Source: Hyphomicrobium sp. D-2 (GTDB lineage Bacteria > Pseudomonadota > Alphaproteobacteria > Rhizobiales > Hyphomicrobiaceae). Taken from it: a DNA stretch of 64,000 bases. Of this stretch, positions 27,380 through 35,861 are shown one piece after another (positions within the stretch are counted from its first letter, which is position 1; each line of letters starts with the position of its first letter). A program made the position numbers and the translations under genes. The notes beneath the pieces are model-generated. The model did not search any database. It was not told the DNA's origin and worked only from the letters and a program-made list of their open reading frames with translations. The stretch lies in assembly GCF_029872155.1 (NCBI RefSeq), contig NZ_JARXLA010000008.1, positions 622,501 to 686,500 on the forward strand. Reading direction: 5' to 3'.

Positions 27380-27727
27380 ATGTATCAATTCTCCTATGCC
27401 GATGTGCTTGAGACCAGCCCGAAGGTTGCGCGCGAGCGTGAGCGGCAGGTTTTTGAGCGCAGCATCGAATTGCTGAAAGCCGCTGATGAAAAGGGACCGA
27501 ACTCCATCGAAGCCGTCGAGGCGCTGACGTTCAGTCGACGCCTGTGGGCTGCGCTTCTGGAGGATCTGGCAAGCCCTGACAATGCGCTGCCCGATGAACT
27601 GCGTGCGCAGATTATTTCGATCGGCATCTGGGCCGTGCGTGAAGCTGAGAACATCCGTTTGGGTAAGACGGCGGATTTTAAACCGCTGATCGACGTCACA
27701 ACGGCGTTATATGAAGGTCTGCAATGA
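27380..27727 (+). CDS. flaF: Flagellar biosynthesis regulator FlaF
   Basis: This 115-residue protein matches FlaF, with YADVLETSPKVARERERQ and RLWAALLEDLASPDNALPDELRAQIISIGIWAVREAE. In alphaproteobacteria FlaF is needed for flagellin synthesis or export and acts together with FlbT. Its last four bases overlap flbT (ATGA), so the two are made together. Their likely targets here are the five flagellin mRNAs with shared leaders, 22 kb downstream. Confidence 0.92.
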   Translation: MYQFSYADVLETSPKVARERERQVFERSIELLKAADEKGPNSIEAVEALTFSRRLWAALLEDLASPDNALPDELRAQIISIGIWAVREAENIRLGKTADFKPLIDVTTALYEGLQ

Positions 27728-28161
27728 AAAAGCTGCAGATTTCTCTGAAGCCCGGCGGCCGCATTTATGTCAATGGCGCGGTGCTCAAGGTTGATCGCAA
27801 AGTCTCAATCGAGTTTCTGAATGACGTGACGTTCCTGCTTGAGCATCACGTGCTGCAGCCTAGCGATACGCATACGCCGCTGCGCCAGCTCTATTTTATC
27901 ATTCAGACGGTGCTTATCGATCCAGCGAACAGCGAGGACGCAAGGTCGATGTTCCACTCCGCCCATGCGGCGCTGCTGGCATCGTTCAAGAACTCGACAA
28001 TCATCAACGGGCTGGTTGAAGTGGGAGATGCGTTCGAACGGGGTCGCCCCTTCGATGCGCTCAAGGTCCTGCGCCCGCTGTTTGTAATCGAAGATGAGAT
28101 CATCGCACAGGGTACGCGCCCTGAGCGCTCGGAAATCCAGCATGAATGCGAGGTCCGCTGA
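27724..28161 (+). CDS. flbT: Flagellin mRNA regulator FlbT
   Basis: This 145-residue protein begins MKKLQISLKPGGRIYVNGAV, with the LKPGERIxING-type opening of FlbT, and contains the VTFLLEHHVLQPSDTHTPLRQLYF segment. In Caulobacter and Brucella FlbT acts post-transcriptionally on the 5' leader of flagellin mRNA. That is established for relatives and inferred here. The gene overlaps flaF by four bases and flgD by one. Confidence 0.93.
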   Translation: MKKLQISLKPGGRIYVNGAVLKVDRKVSIEFLNDVTFLLEHHVLQPSDTHTPLRQLYFIIQTVLIDPANSEDARSMFHSAHAALLASFKNSTIINGLVEVGDAFERGRPFDALKVLRPLFVIEDEIIAQGTRPERSEIQHECEVR

Positions 28162-28574
28162 TGTACGTTCCTGCAACAACGGGTGCTGAGAGCACGCAGC
28201 AGAAATCTAACACCCAAAGCAGCACGCAGGCTGGAACCGGCGCAACGATTGACTACAATACCTTTCTGCGACTTCTGATTGCGCAGATGAAGAATCAGGA
28301 TCCAACCAATCCGACGGATCCGGCGCAATGGATCGGTCAGCTGGCATCGTTCTCCGGTGTCGAGCAGAGCATGCAGACCAACGCGAAGCTTGATTCGCTG
28401 ATGACCTCGATGGCGCTATCGCAGGCTGACAGCCTGGTAGGGCGCAATCTCACGCTGCTTGAAGATGGTTTCAGCGGTAAGATTGAGTCGGTGCGCATCA
28501 TTTCCGGTGGCACCGTGGCGGTGCTTGAGGATGGCACCGAGATTCTGCTGGGCGCGGGCGTGGAAATTTCCTGA
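28161..28574 (+). CDS. flgD: Hook assembly (hook-capping) protein FlgD
   Basis: Counted from the ATG at 28161, which overlaps the flbT stop, the protein has 137 residues. It contains the FlgD core: DYNTFLRLLIAQMKNQDPTNP and QWIGQLASFSGVEQSMQTN, followed by a short beta-rich region (GKIESVRIISGGTVAVLEDG). Enterobacterial FlgD is longer; the lack of the C-terminal FnIII/tudor domains is common in alphaproteobacteria. It caps the growing hook. It overlaps fliQ by one base. Confidence 0.92.
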   Translation: MYVPATTGAESTQQKSNTQSSTQAGTGATIDYNTFLRLLIAQMKNQDPTNPTDPAQWIGQLASFSGVEQSMQTNAKLDSLMTSMALSQADSLVGRNLTLLEDGFSGKIESVRIISGGTVAVLEDGTEILLGAGVEIS

Positions 28575-28840
28575 TGAACCAAGCTGATGCTCTGGATCTC
28601 GTTCAGGCGGCTATCTGGACCATTATTGTTGCGTCCAGCCCTGCCGTTGTTGTCGCGATGCTGGTGGGCGTCGTTATCGCCCTGTTGCAAGCGTTGACAC
28701 AGGTGCAGGAAATTACGCTCACGTTCATTCCCAAGATCGTTGCCACATTGCTTGTGGCATCGCTGATGGCGCCGTTTATCGGAACCGTGATCTACACGTT
28801 TGCCGAGCAGATTTACGGCCGCATCGAGCAAGGTTTCTAA
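28574..28840 (+). CDS. fliQ: Flagellar export gate protein FliQ
   Basis: This 88-residue protein has two hydrophobic helices and the FliQ pattern: IVASSPAVVVAMLVGVVIAL followed by LQALTQVQEITLTFIPKIV. With FliP and FliR it forms the core of the type III export gate in the basal body membrane. Its start overlaps the flgD stop. Confidence 0.95.
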   Translation: MNQADALDLVQAAIWTIIVASSPAVVVAMLVGVVIALLQALTQVQEITLTFIPKIVATLLVASLMAPFIGTVIYTFAEQIYGRIEQGF

Positions 28841-28911
28841 CAGCACTCATTGCGGGCGACCTTCGCGCAAGCTTCGGCATCTATCTCTTTCGCGTCTAAG
28901 TGGGGGAGAGC

Positions 28912-31005
28912 ATGGCCGAAAGCGTTGTTGCAGCAGGGGCGGTACCGCGCAAACGTGGCGGAAACCACGACGTAAGCCTCGCCATCGGTATCGTTCTTAT
29001 TCTGGCGGTGCTGTTTTTGCCGCTGCCGGCGGCCATCATTGACATTGGCCTGGCCTTTTCCATCGCGCTGGCTGTTCTTGTTCTGATGGTGGCGCTGTGG
29101 ATTCAGCGCCCGCTGGACTTCTCCGCATTCCCAACCGTGCTGCTGATTGCAACGATATTGCGATTGGCGCTGAATATCGCCACCACGCGCCTTATTCTTG
29201 CTGAAGGCGCCAATGGACATGATGCTGCTGGACACGTCATCGCGGGGTTCTCCAGCTTCGTGATGAGCGGCGATTTCATTATCGGAACCATCGTGTTCCT
29301 GATTCTGATCACCGTGAACTTCATCGTCATCACAAAGGGTGCCACGCGAATCGCCGAAGTGGGCGCGCGCTTCACCCTCGACGCCATTCCCGGCAAGCAG
29401 ATGGCGATCGATGCCGATCTATCCGCGGGCCTCATCGATGAAAAGGAGGCCATGCACCGTCGCCGTGAGTTGGAAGAAGAAAGCTCGTTCTTCGGTTCCA
29501 TGGACGGTGCGTCGAAGTTCGTGCGCGGCGATGCGATTGCAGGTCTTATCATCACCGCGATCAACATTTTTGGCGGGATCATCATCGGCGTTACGCGCCA
29601 TGACATGTCAGTGTCAGATGCGGTTGACGTGTTCACCAAGCTGTCGGTGGGCGACGGCCTTGTAACGCAGATACCAGCGCTGATTATTGCGCTCGCGGCC
29701 GGCCTTCTTGTTTCAAAGGGTGGCACGCGAGGAAGCGCCGATAAGGCGGTATTCGGTCAGCTTGGCAATCATCCCAGGGCATTGTCGCTGGCAGCTGTCG
29801 TTATGTTCGTGCTGGCGGTTGCGCCGGGTCTGCCGTTTCTGCCCTTCGCAGTTCTCGGCAGTGCCATGGGCTTTGTGGCCTATGCAATTCCGCGCCGCGC
29901 CGCTGCAGCCAAGGCGCACGAAGAAGCGCTTGAGCTTGAGGCCAAGAACCAGGCAGAGGAAGAAGTTCGCCAGTCGGTAAAGGAATCGCTCAAGACCGTT
30001 GAGCTGGAACTTTGCCTCGGCAAGCAGATTTCGGGCACGCTGTTGTCGGCACATAACGAGCTCGCGCAGCGCGTAAGCAAAATGCGCCACAAGTTCGCGC
30101 GTCAGTACGGATTCGTGGTGCCGGAAATACGTCTCACGGACGACTTGTCGATTCCGCCGAAGAGTTATCAGATCAAAATCCATGGCACCGTCGTTGCGAG
30201 TGAAGAGCTGCGCATCGGCGATGTGATGGTCATCGTTGGTGATGGGCCGGCGCCGGACGTTCCGGGTGATGAGGCGCGCGAACCGGCCTTCGGCATGAAA
30301 GCCATGTGGACCTCGGAAATGTTCATGGGCGCATTGCAGCGTGATGGCTTCACTGCTGTCGACAACATGTCGGTGCTGCTGACGCATCTGGGTGAGGTAA
30401 TCCGCAACAATCTGGCGCAGATGCTGTCCTACAAGGACATGCGCACGCTGCTGGATCGGCTTGAACCTGAGTATCGCCGCCTCATTGAGGAAATCATCCC
30501 GTCGCGTATTTCATACTCGGGCTTGCAGGCTGTGTTGAAGCTGCTGCTGGCCGAACGGATCTCGATCCGAAACCTGCATCTCATTCTTGAGGCGATTGCG
30601 GAGATCGCGCCACATGCATCGCGTGCCGAGCAGATTGCGGAGCATGTGCGACTGCGTATGGCGCAGCAGATTTGCGGCGAGTCGTCTGAAGGTGGCGAAC
30701 TTAAGGTGCTGCGTCTCGGCAATCGGTGGGAGTTGGCCTTCCACCAGGCCTTGCGTCGCGATCCCAAGGGTGAAGTGGTTGAGTTCGACATCGACCCCAA
30801 GCAGATCGAGCAGTTTAGCACCGAAGCGACGACAGCAATCCGCAAGCTCATGGATCAGCGCCACAAGTTCGTGCTGGTCGCTGCGCCGGATGCACGACCG
30901 TACGTACGCATGATTACCGAGCGTTTGTTCGCAACGCTGCCGGTGCTGTCGCATCTGGAAATCGCGCGCGGCGTGCAGATAAAGTCTCTCGGTACGATTT
31001 CGTGA
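28912..31005 (+). CDS. flhA: Flagellar export protein FlhA
   Basis: The ATG at 28912 has GGGGGAG directly upstream and gives 697 residues. The N-terminal half has about eight membrane segments and carries the FHIPEP-family signature [17 protein letters not shown], plus the [19 protein letters not shown] loop. The C-terminal half is the cytoplasmic nonameric-ring domain that docks chaperone-substrate complexes. It is the main gate component of the export apparatus. Its stop overlaps the fliR GTG start by four bases. Confidence 0.95.
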   Translation: MAESVVAAGAVPRKRGGNHDVSLAIGIVLILAVLFLPLPAAIIDIGLAFSIALAVLVLMVALWIQRPLDFSAFPTVLLIATILRLALNIATTRLILAEGANGHDAAGHVIAGFSSFVMSGDFIIGTIVFLILITVNFIVITKGATRIAEVGARFTLDAIPGKQMAIDADLSAGLIDEKEAMHRRRELEEESSFFGSMDGASKFVRGDAIAGLIITAINIFGGIIIGVTRHDMSVSDAVDVFTKLSVGDGLVTQIPALIIALAAGLLVSKGGTRGSADKAVFGQLGNHPRALSLAAVVMFVLAVAPGLPFLPFAVLGSAMGFVAYAIPRRAAAAKAHEEALELEAKNQAEEEVRQSVKESLKTVELELCLGKQISGTLLSAHNELAQRVSKMRHKFARQYGFVVPEIRLTDDLSIPPKSYQIKIHGTVVASEELRIGDVMVIVGDGPAPDVPGDEAREPAFGMKAMWTSEMFMGALQRDGFTAVDNMSVLLTHLGEVIRNNLAQMLSYKDMRTLLDRLEPEYRRLIEEIIPSRISYSGLQAVLKLLLAERISIRNLHLILEAIAEIAPHASRAEQIAEHVRLRMAQQICGESSEGGELKVLRLGNRWELAFHQALRRDPKGEVVEFDIDPKQIEQFSTEATTAIRKLMDQRHKFVLVAAPDARPYVRMITERLFATLPVLSHLEIARGVQIKSLGTIS

Positions 31006-31760
31006 CAGCGATTGGCCCGACCACTGTACTGGCCACGTTTCTGATTTTCTGCCGCATTGGCACTTGCCTGATGCTGATGCCGGGGTTCGGCGCGCAGCGC
31101 GTGCCGATGCGGGTTCGTCTGTTTATCGCGGTGTCGCTGACATTTGCACTGGCGCCGTTGCTGGTTCCAGAGGTGGAGCCCGCAACTACGGGCAACGTTG
31201 CGCCGGTTGCGCTGTTGGGCTTGGTGGCATCGGAGGCGCTTGTCGGCGCAATACTTGGCCTGATGGCGCGCATGTTTTTGCTGTCGCTGCAGTTTGCCGG
31301 TGCGGCGATCGGAATGCTGATCGGCCTTTCCAATACGCCCGATACGATGATTGACGAGGACGAGCCGGCTGCCAGCTTGACGACGTTGATAACGTTGACT
31401 GCCACGGTGTTGATATTTCTCACCGAGCTGCATTGGGAAATGTTGCGCGCGGTGGTCGATTCGTACGGCACGGTTCCGGTGCCGCACCAACTCGCGGCGA
31501 ATTTCGGGCTGGTGAAGCTGGTCGATGCCGTCACGGATGGCTTTATGCTGGCCTTGCGGATCTGCTCGCCGTTTATCGTCTACTCGCTGCTCGTCAATCT
31601 GCTGTTCGGGATTCTGGGCAAGCTCACGCCGCAGATCCCGGTCTACTTTATTTCGATCCCGTTCGTGCTCGCGGGCGGCGGGTTCATTCTGTATTTTACG
31701 TCGGCTGAGTTCCTGCAGATTTTCATCGTGACATTCTCCCAGTGGCTGCAAAGGCTGTAG
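31002..31760 (+). CDS. fliR: Flagellar export gate protein FliR
   Basis: The GTG at 31002 overlaps the flhA stop and gives 252 residues with about six membrane segments. Family features include [28 protein letters not shown] and the following FALAPLL. FliR joins FliP and FliQ in the export gate core. Three bases separate it from the next small coiled-coil gene. Confidence 0.93.
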   Translation: MTAIGPTTVLATFLIFCRIGTCLMLMPGFGAQRVPMRVRLFIAVSLTFALAPLLVPEVEPATTGNVAPVALLGLVASEALVGAILGLMARMFLLSLQFAGAAIGMLIGLSNTPDTMIDEDEPAASLTTLITLTATVLIFLTELHWEMLRAVVDSYGTVPVPHQLAANFGLVKLVDAVTDGFMLALRICSPFIVYSLLVNLLFGILGKLTPQIPVYFISIPFVLAGGGFILYFTSAEFLQIFIVTFSQWLQRL

Positions 31761-31763
31761 GCG

Positions 31764-32165
31764 ATGACCCGGATACGTTTGGCGAAGGCGCAGCGACTGC
31801 TGAAACTCAATCGAGAGATGCAAAAGCTTGAAGAGGAAAAGCTGACGTCAGCGCGGTGGCAGCAGGCAGAGCTGCGCGAGGAGCAGGGCAACCTTATTGA
31901 AACACTGAGCGGTGCCGCTGAGATGCAGACGCTGCCAACGCCAATGGTGTTAAAGCGACTTCGTAAGCTTGATGATCAGCAGCGCGCGCTGGAGACGGAA
32001 ATAACTGCGCGATCAGCTTCGCTGCGCACGGTGGCAACGCGGGCAAAGTTTTCAGAACGCCTGACGAAGGAATACGAAGTGCAACATAAGCGTGCAGTAG
32101 AGGAAAAGGCGTTGCTCGAGGCGATTGAACGTATACTGATGAAGGGCGACGCAAGCCTCCCATAA
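31764..32165 (+). CDS. Coiled-coil protein, candidate FliJ
   Basis: This 133-residue protein is almost wholly alpha-helical and charged: LAKAQRLLKLNREMQKLEEE, then heptad-like runs to the C-terminus. Its size, coiled-coil character and place within the export genes suggest FliJ, the ATPase-ring stalk and chaperone-escort protein. Sequence conservation in that family is too weak to prove this. It follows fliR by three bases. Confidence 0.6.
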   Translation: MTRIRLAKAQRLLKLNREMQKLEEEKLTSARWQQAELREEQGNLIETLSGAAEMQTLPTPMVLKRLRKLDDQQRALETEITARSASLRTVATRAKFSERLTKEYEVQHKRAVEEKALLEAIERILMKGDASLP

Positions 32166-32180
32166 GCTTTTTAGGCGACC

Positions 32181-32756
32181 ATGTTGTTACAGCTCCCATG
32201 GATCGCCCAAGGATATTTGCAGGGTATGATAATCGGCTCCGATCTCGTTCTCGGCGTCGCCAATGCCGCCGATGCCGCCAGGCAACGTGAAGCAATGGCG
32301 AAGCTTCAAAAACTGAATAACGGCAAGTCGGAGTTGGCTACAGCATCAAATGCATCCGCTACCAGGCAGTTTGATCGATCAGAAGGGGTTGCTTCCGATT
32401 CCTGGTCTGCGCACGTCAGCGATTCCGGTTCGCCAAGGGCAGAAGCGCAGCCGCAGGTGGCGGCTCACACACCGCGCACGCGCGTGATTGAATCGTCCAG
32501 CAGCGAGTCGAATGTCTACACGCAGTTCGAAGCCGTATTGCTACAGAACATGGTCGAAGAAATGATGCCGAAAGACAGCCAGGCGATGTTCGGCAGCGGC
32601 ACAGCCGGCAACATGTGGAAGTCGATGCTGGCCGAAAAGATTGCTGAGCAGATCGCGAAATCTGGTGCGCTTGGCATAGCAGAACAAATTGAAGCGGGTC
32701 AGAATGCGCTGACATCTGCTCGCGCCGCAGCAAACAAGAACATCGGTGACGCATGA
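32181..32756 (+). CDS. Rod-binding FlgJ-type protein without hydrolase domain
   Basis: This 191-residue protein has a disordered serine-rich middle. Its C-terminal rod-binding domain has FEAVLLQNMVEEMMPKDSQ and FGSGTAGNMWKSMLAEKIAE. This matches the N-terminal (scaffold) part of FlgJ and lacks the peptidoglycan hydrolase half, as in other alphaproteobacteria. The lytic transglycosylase encoded after fliK may supply the missing activity. Its last four bases overlap the next gene. Confidence 0.8.
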   Translation: MLLQLPWIAQGYLQGMIIGSDLVLGVANAADAARQREAMAKLQKLNNGKSELATASNASATRQFDRSEGVASDSWSAHVSDSGSPRAEAQPQVAAHTPRTRVIESSSSESNVYTQFEAVLLQNMVEEMMPKDSQAMFGSGTAGNMWKSMLAEKIAEQIAKSGALGIAEQIEAGQNALTSARAAANKNIGDA

Positions 32757-33148
32757 TGGCCAATGAAACTGGAGCAGAGCGCAAACGGCGGGCGCTGATG
32801 AACTCCATGACCACAACCATGCGGCGGATAGAGCTGCTGGTGGATCAGGAAACAGAGGCTCTGCGCTCCAGAAGCGAAATTGACCTCAAGGACTCGAACA
32901 ACCGCAAAAGTCAGGCATTGCTGGAGCTGGGGTTGGCAGCTCGCGCGCTGGATGGCGGCATGCTGGATGAGGACATTGCCGCGCGCTTGCGGGGGCTGCG
33001 CGGCAAGCTGGAGAGAAATCAGGCGATGCTGCAGCTCCACCTGGACGCTGTGCGCGAAGTTGCGACCATCGTAGCCGATACAATCCGTGATCGCGATTGG
33101 GATGGCACGTATTCGGAGCACCTTGGTAGCGGCGGTGGCCAACGATGA
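32753..33148 (+). CDS. FlgN-like flagellar chaperone candidate
   Basis: This 131-residue helical protein contains MNSMTTTMRRIELLVDQETEALRSR and a following SNNRKSQALLELGLA. The pattern of an N-terminal helix with 'LxxE...L' spacing and a conserved NxRKxxxLxxL-like stretch resembles FlgN, the export chaperone for FlgK and FlgL. Identity is weak, so this is a fold-and-context call. It overlaps both neighbours by four bases. Confidence 0.6.
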   Translation: MMANETGAERKRRALMNSMTTTMRRIELLVDQETEALRSRSEIDLKDSNNRKSQALLELGLAARALDGGMLDEDIAARLRGLRGKLERNQAMLQLHLDAVREVATIVADTIRDRDWDGTYSEHLGSGGGQR

Positions 33149-33630
33149 TCCGCCTGATTGCCACAGGGCTGTGGATCTGCCTGGTGACGGCGCTTTCCAC
33201 CTACGCGGCGACGATGTGGGAATCCAAGACCACACCGGCAACGGAAGTGGATCAGCTCTTTGGCGGTTTGCGGTCGATGCAGACAAGCACGATCAGTGTG
33301 CCCGTCATCGATAACGGTGGGGTGCAAGGATACGTGCTCGCCCAGTTCACGTTCACGATGAACTCCGAGATTGTGAATCGGATGTCGATTACGCCAGACG
33401 TGTTTCTGCTGGATGCGGCATTCCGCACGATCTATGCAACCGATGCGGAGACGCTGAGCGGTTCCAAAAAGCAGGATTTCCAGAAGCTGACGTCAGCGAT
33501 CAAGAAGCGCGTGAATGAGCGCTTCGGCCATGATTTTGTGGCGGATGTATTGATTGAGAAATTTAACTTCGTCTCTAAAGATCAGACGCGACAGGGCATG
33601 GAACAGGTCAAGGCACGCCCTGAATTCTAG
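33145..33630 (+). CDS. FliL-like single-pass membrane protein
   Basis: This 161-residue protein has one N-terminal membrane helix (RLIATGLWICLVTALSTYAA) and a periplasmic domain. Its C-terminal pattern, LTSAIKKRVNERFGHDFVAD VLIEKFNFV, resembles the end of FliL (helix, then a strand). A separate clear fliL gene lies at 48324, so this would be a second FliL-fold protein. The gene ends the left plus-strand block and converges on fliI. Function is inferred from context. Confidence 0.5.
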   Translation: MIRLIATGLWICLVTALSTYAATMWESKTTPATEVDQLFGGLRSMQTSTISVPVIDNGGVQGYVLAQFTFTMNSEIVNRMSITPDVFLLDAAFRTIYATDAETLSGSKKQDFQKLTSAIKKRVNERFGHDFVADVLIEKFNFVSKDQTRQGMEQVKARPEF

Positions 33631-33731
33631 AGCGCGCCTTAGGCTGCGTTGTCACCCGTTGCATGGATGTAAGTTGCCAGCGCAGGCGCATTACGTGCAC
33701 GCGTTGCTGCGGCGCTGCACTTTATCTGATG

Positions 33732-35123
33732 CTACTGCTGCTGTTGCGGTGGTGGCGCACCCGCTGCGGCGGCAGCATTTTGCAGGGCGCGCGCGACCTC
33801 TTGAAATGCATCGGTGCTCTGCGGGTCTGGCGGCGATTGCTTGAGCGCATCAAACAACCGCGGAACGATCTCAATTGCCTTGTCGAGTTCTACGTCGGAG
33901 CCTGTGCGGTAGCCGCCCATCAAACGAAGATCGCGGGTATCTTCGAAACGCGCGATCAGAGAACGCAATTTGCCGATCAGCGTTGTTTCTTCCGGCGTCC
34001 ATGCGTGTTGGGCGAGACGGGAAATTGATGTCATCACATTGATAGCGGGATAGCGCGCTTGATCGGCGATGCTACGCTCAAGCACGATATGACCGTCAAG
34101 CGTGCCGCGGATGCTGTCGGCTATCGGATCGTTGTGATCATCACCATCGACAAGAACCGAATAGATGCCAGTGATAGAACCCGTTCCGATTTCACCGGGG
34201 CCTGCGCGCTCAAGCAGATTGGGCAGATTGCTGAACACGCTTGGCGTATAGCCGCGCGCAACGGGAGGCTCGCCAGCGGCAAGCGCAACTTCGCGCGCGG
34301 CGTGGGCAAAGCGGGTTATGGAATCGACGATCAGCAGAACCTTGTCGCCGCGATCGCGAAAATACTCAGCAATGCAGGTTGCCGTTTTGGGCGCCAGGCG
34401 CCGCATCATCGGGCTTTCATCGCCGGTGGATACGACGGCGATGACCCGCTCGCGGCTTTCGCCAAGCGTATCTTCCAGAAACTCACGCACTTCGCGCCCG
34501 CGCTCGCCAACCAGCGCGATGACGACGGTGTCAAAACCCTGCGCGCGAGAGAGCATGGCCAGCAGCGTGGATTTGCCAACACCGGAACCGGCAAAAATGC
34601 CGATGCGCTGGCCGAGACAGATGGGCGTGAAGAGATCAACGGCGCGCACACCAGTCTTGATGGGCGCGTTTATGCGTTGGCGGCGCAGAGCAGACGGTGC
34701 GTTGCGGTCGGGGAATGCAGGCTGGTCTCCGTGCGCAAGTGAAACATCTTCGCCGATCGGAATGCCGAGCGCGTTGAACACGTGCCCCTTCCAGGACGGA
34801 TGCGGATAAATGGCAGCTTGGCCCATCTTCCACGCCTTAGCACCCAGCCCGGCGGTGATCGGCTCCTGGAAAGTTTTGATCGTTACCTGCGCCTCTTCAA
34901 GCCGGATCACTTCACCTAGCTGAGATGGCGCCCCGTGCTCGCCGCCTATCGTGACGCGGTCACCCAGCTTAACAAACGGCGACAGCCCGGAAGCATTGCA
35001 GAATGCCGGTGTTACCTGAGTGATGGTTCCACCAGCAAGCACCAGGGGCTGCGTCGCAACAGCGGCGGACACGCGGGTAGCCAGCCTGGATAATGTCGAT
35101 GAGGGAAGGGGGGCGTTTGTCAA
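33732..35123 (-). CDS. fliI: Flagellar export ATPase FliI
   Basis: This 463-residue protein has the Walker A motif AGSGVGKS near residues 178-185 and the Walker B VLLIVDSITRFAHAAREV. The ERGREVREF region and the arrangement of an N-terminal hexamerisation domain before the ATPase core match FliI, a homologue of the F1 beta subunit. It energises export at the cytoplasmic face. A proline/glutamine-rich tail (GAPPPQQQQ) is unusual. It is the last gene of the minus-strand block, 12 bases after flgF. Confidence 0.95.
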   Translation of the reverse strand: MTNAPLPSSTLSRLATRVSAAVATQPLVLAGGTITQVTPAFCNASGLSPFVKLGDRVTIGGEHGAPSQLGEVIRLEEAQVTIKTFQEPITAGLGAKAWKMGQAAIYPHPSWKGHVFNALGIPIGEDVSLAHGDQPAFPDRNAPSALRRQRINAPIKTGVRAVDLFTPICLGQRIGIFAGSGVGKSTLLAMLSRAQGFDTVVIALVGERGREVREFLEDTLGESRERVIAVVSTGDESPMMRRLAPKTATCIAEYFRDRGDKVLLIVDSITRFAHAAREVALAAGEPPVARGYTPSVFSNLPNLLERAGPGEIGTGSITGIYSVLVDGDDHNDPIADSIRGTLDGHIVLERSIADQARYPAINVMTSISRLAQHAWTPEETTLIGKLRSLIARFEDTRDLRLMGGYRTGSDVELDKAIEIVPRLFDALKQSPPDPQSTDAFQEVARALQNAAAAAGAPPPQQQQ

Positions 35124-35135
35124 TGCAGCGCTCTA

Positions 35136-35861
35136 TTACGAAGTCGGCGATAGCGATTTAATAGCTTCGCGCATTGTGTCGTCGGATTGGTTCATCGCGT
35201 TCGACACCATGTCGTAATGTCGTGACGCCATGATCAGTTGTGACATTTCCCACATTGGGTTGACGTTCGAGCCTTCAATGTGGCCCTGCGTTACTCCAAC
35301 GCGATTGAAGTCGAGTGCGGGGATCGCAGCGAGATCGGGAATGACGGCGGAATTATCAAAGCGGCTCAGCTTCGCTTTGGGGTCGATAGTGAAGAGACCA
35401 ACCGCGCCGAGCTGATTGTTATCCTGCGTGACCATACCGTCGTTGCCGATGGTGATCGGACCGCCGTTCGGATTGATCTGGAGTGGCGCGCCGCCAACAT
35501 CCAGTATCGGATAGCCGGCAATTGAATGCAGCTCGCCTTCAGCAGTGATCTGCATGCGGCCATCGCGGGTGTAGGCGGTGCCAGCGGGCGTTTGAATTGC
35601 AAACCAGGCATCGCCCTGAACCGCCATATCCAGAGGATTGCCGGTTGGAGTGACTTGAGCCGCGTCGCGCTTGATGAAGGAAGCACCGTCAGAAGCGAAT
35701 GCGACCGGTTCCGTCGATGATTGGCTCAGCAGCGTTTCGAACTTGATTTCCTCGCGTCGAAAGCCGGGAGTTGAAGAGTTTGCGACGTTGTTCGCAATGG
35801 TTTCCAGGCGCCGCTGAAGTGACATCTGCGACGAGAGTGTAACGTAGAGTGCTGGCTGCAT
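35136..35861 (-). CDS. flgF: Flagellar proximal rod protein FlgF
   Basis: This 241-residue protein carries the rod/hook N-terminal signature (SLQRRLETIANNVANSSTPGFR) and the C-terminal SNVNPMWEMSQLIMASRHYDM. Length and sequence separate it from FlgG (44237), which is longer by 19 residues and begins differently. It forms part of the proximal rod. Its start overlaps the stop of the DUF1217 gene, so the two are coupled. Confidence 0.93.
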   Translation of the reverse strand: MQPALYVTLSSQMSLQRRLETIANNVANSSTPGFRREEIKFETLLSQSSTEPVAFASDGASFIKRDAAQVTPTGNPLDMAVQGDAWFAIQTPAGTAYTRDGRMQITAEGELHSIAGYPILDVGGAPLQINPNGGPITIGNDGMVTQDNNQLGAVGLFTIDPKAKLSRFDNSAVIPDLAAIPALDFNRVGVTQGHIEGSNVNPMWEMSQLIMASRHYDMVSNAMNQSDDTMREAIKSLSPTS

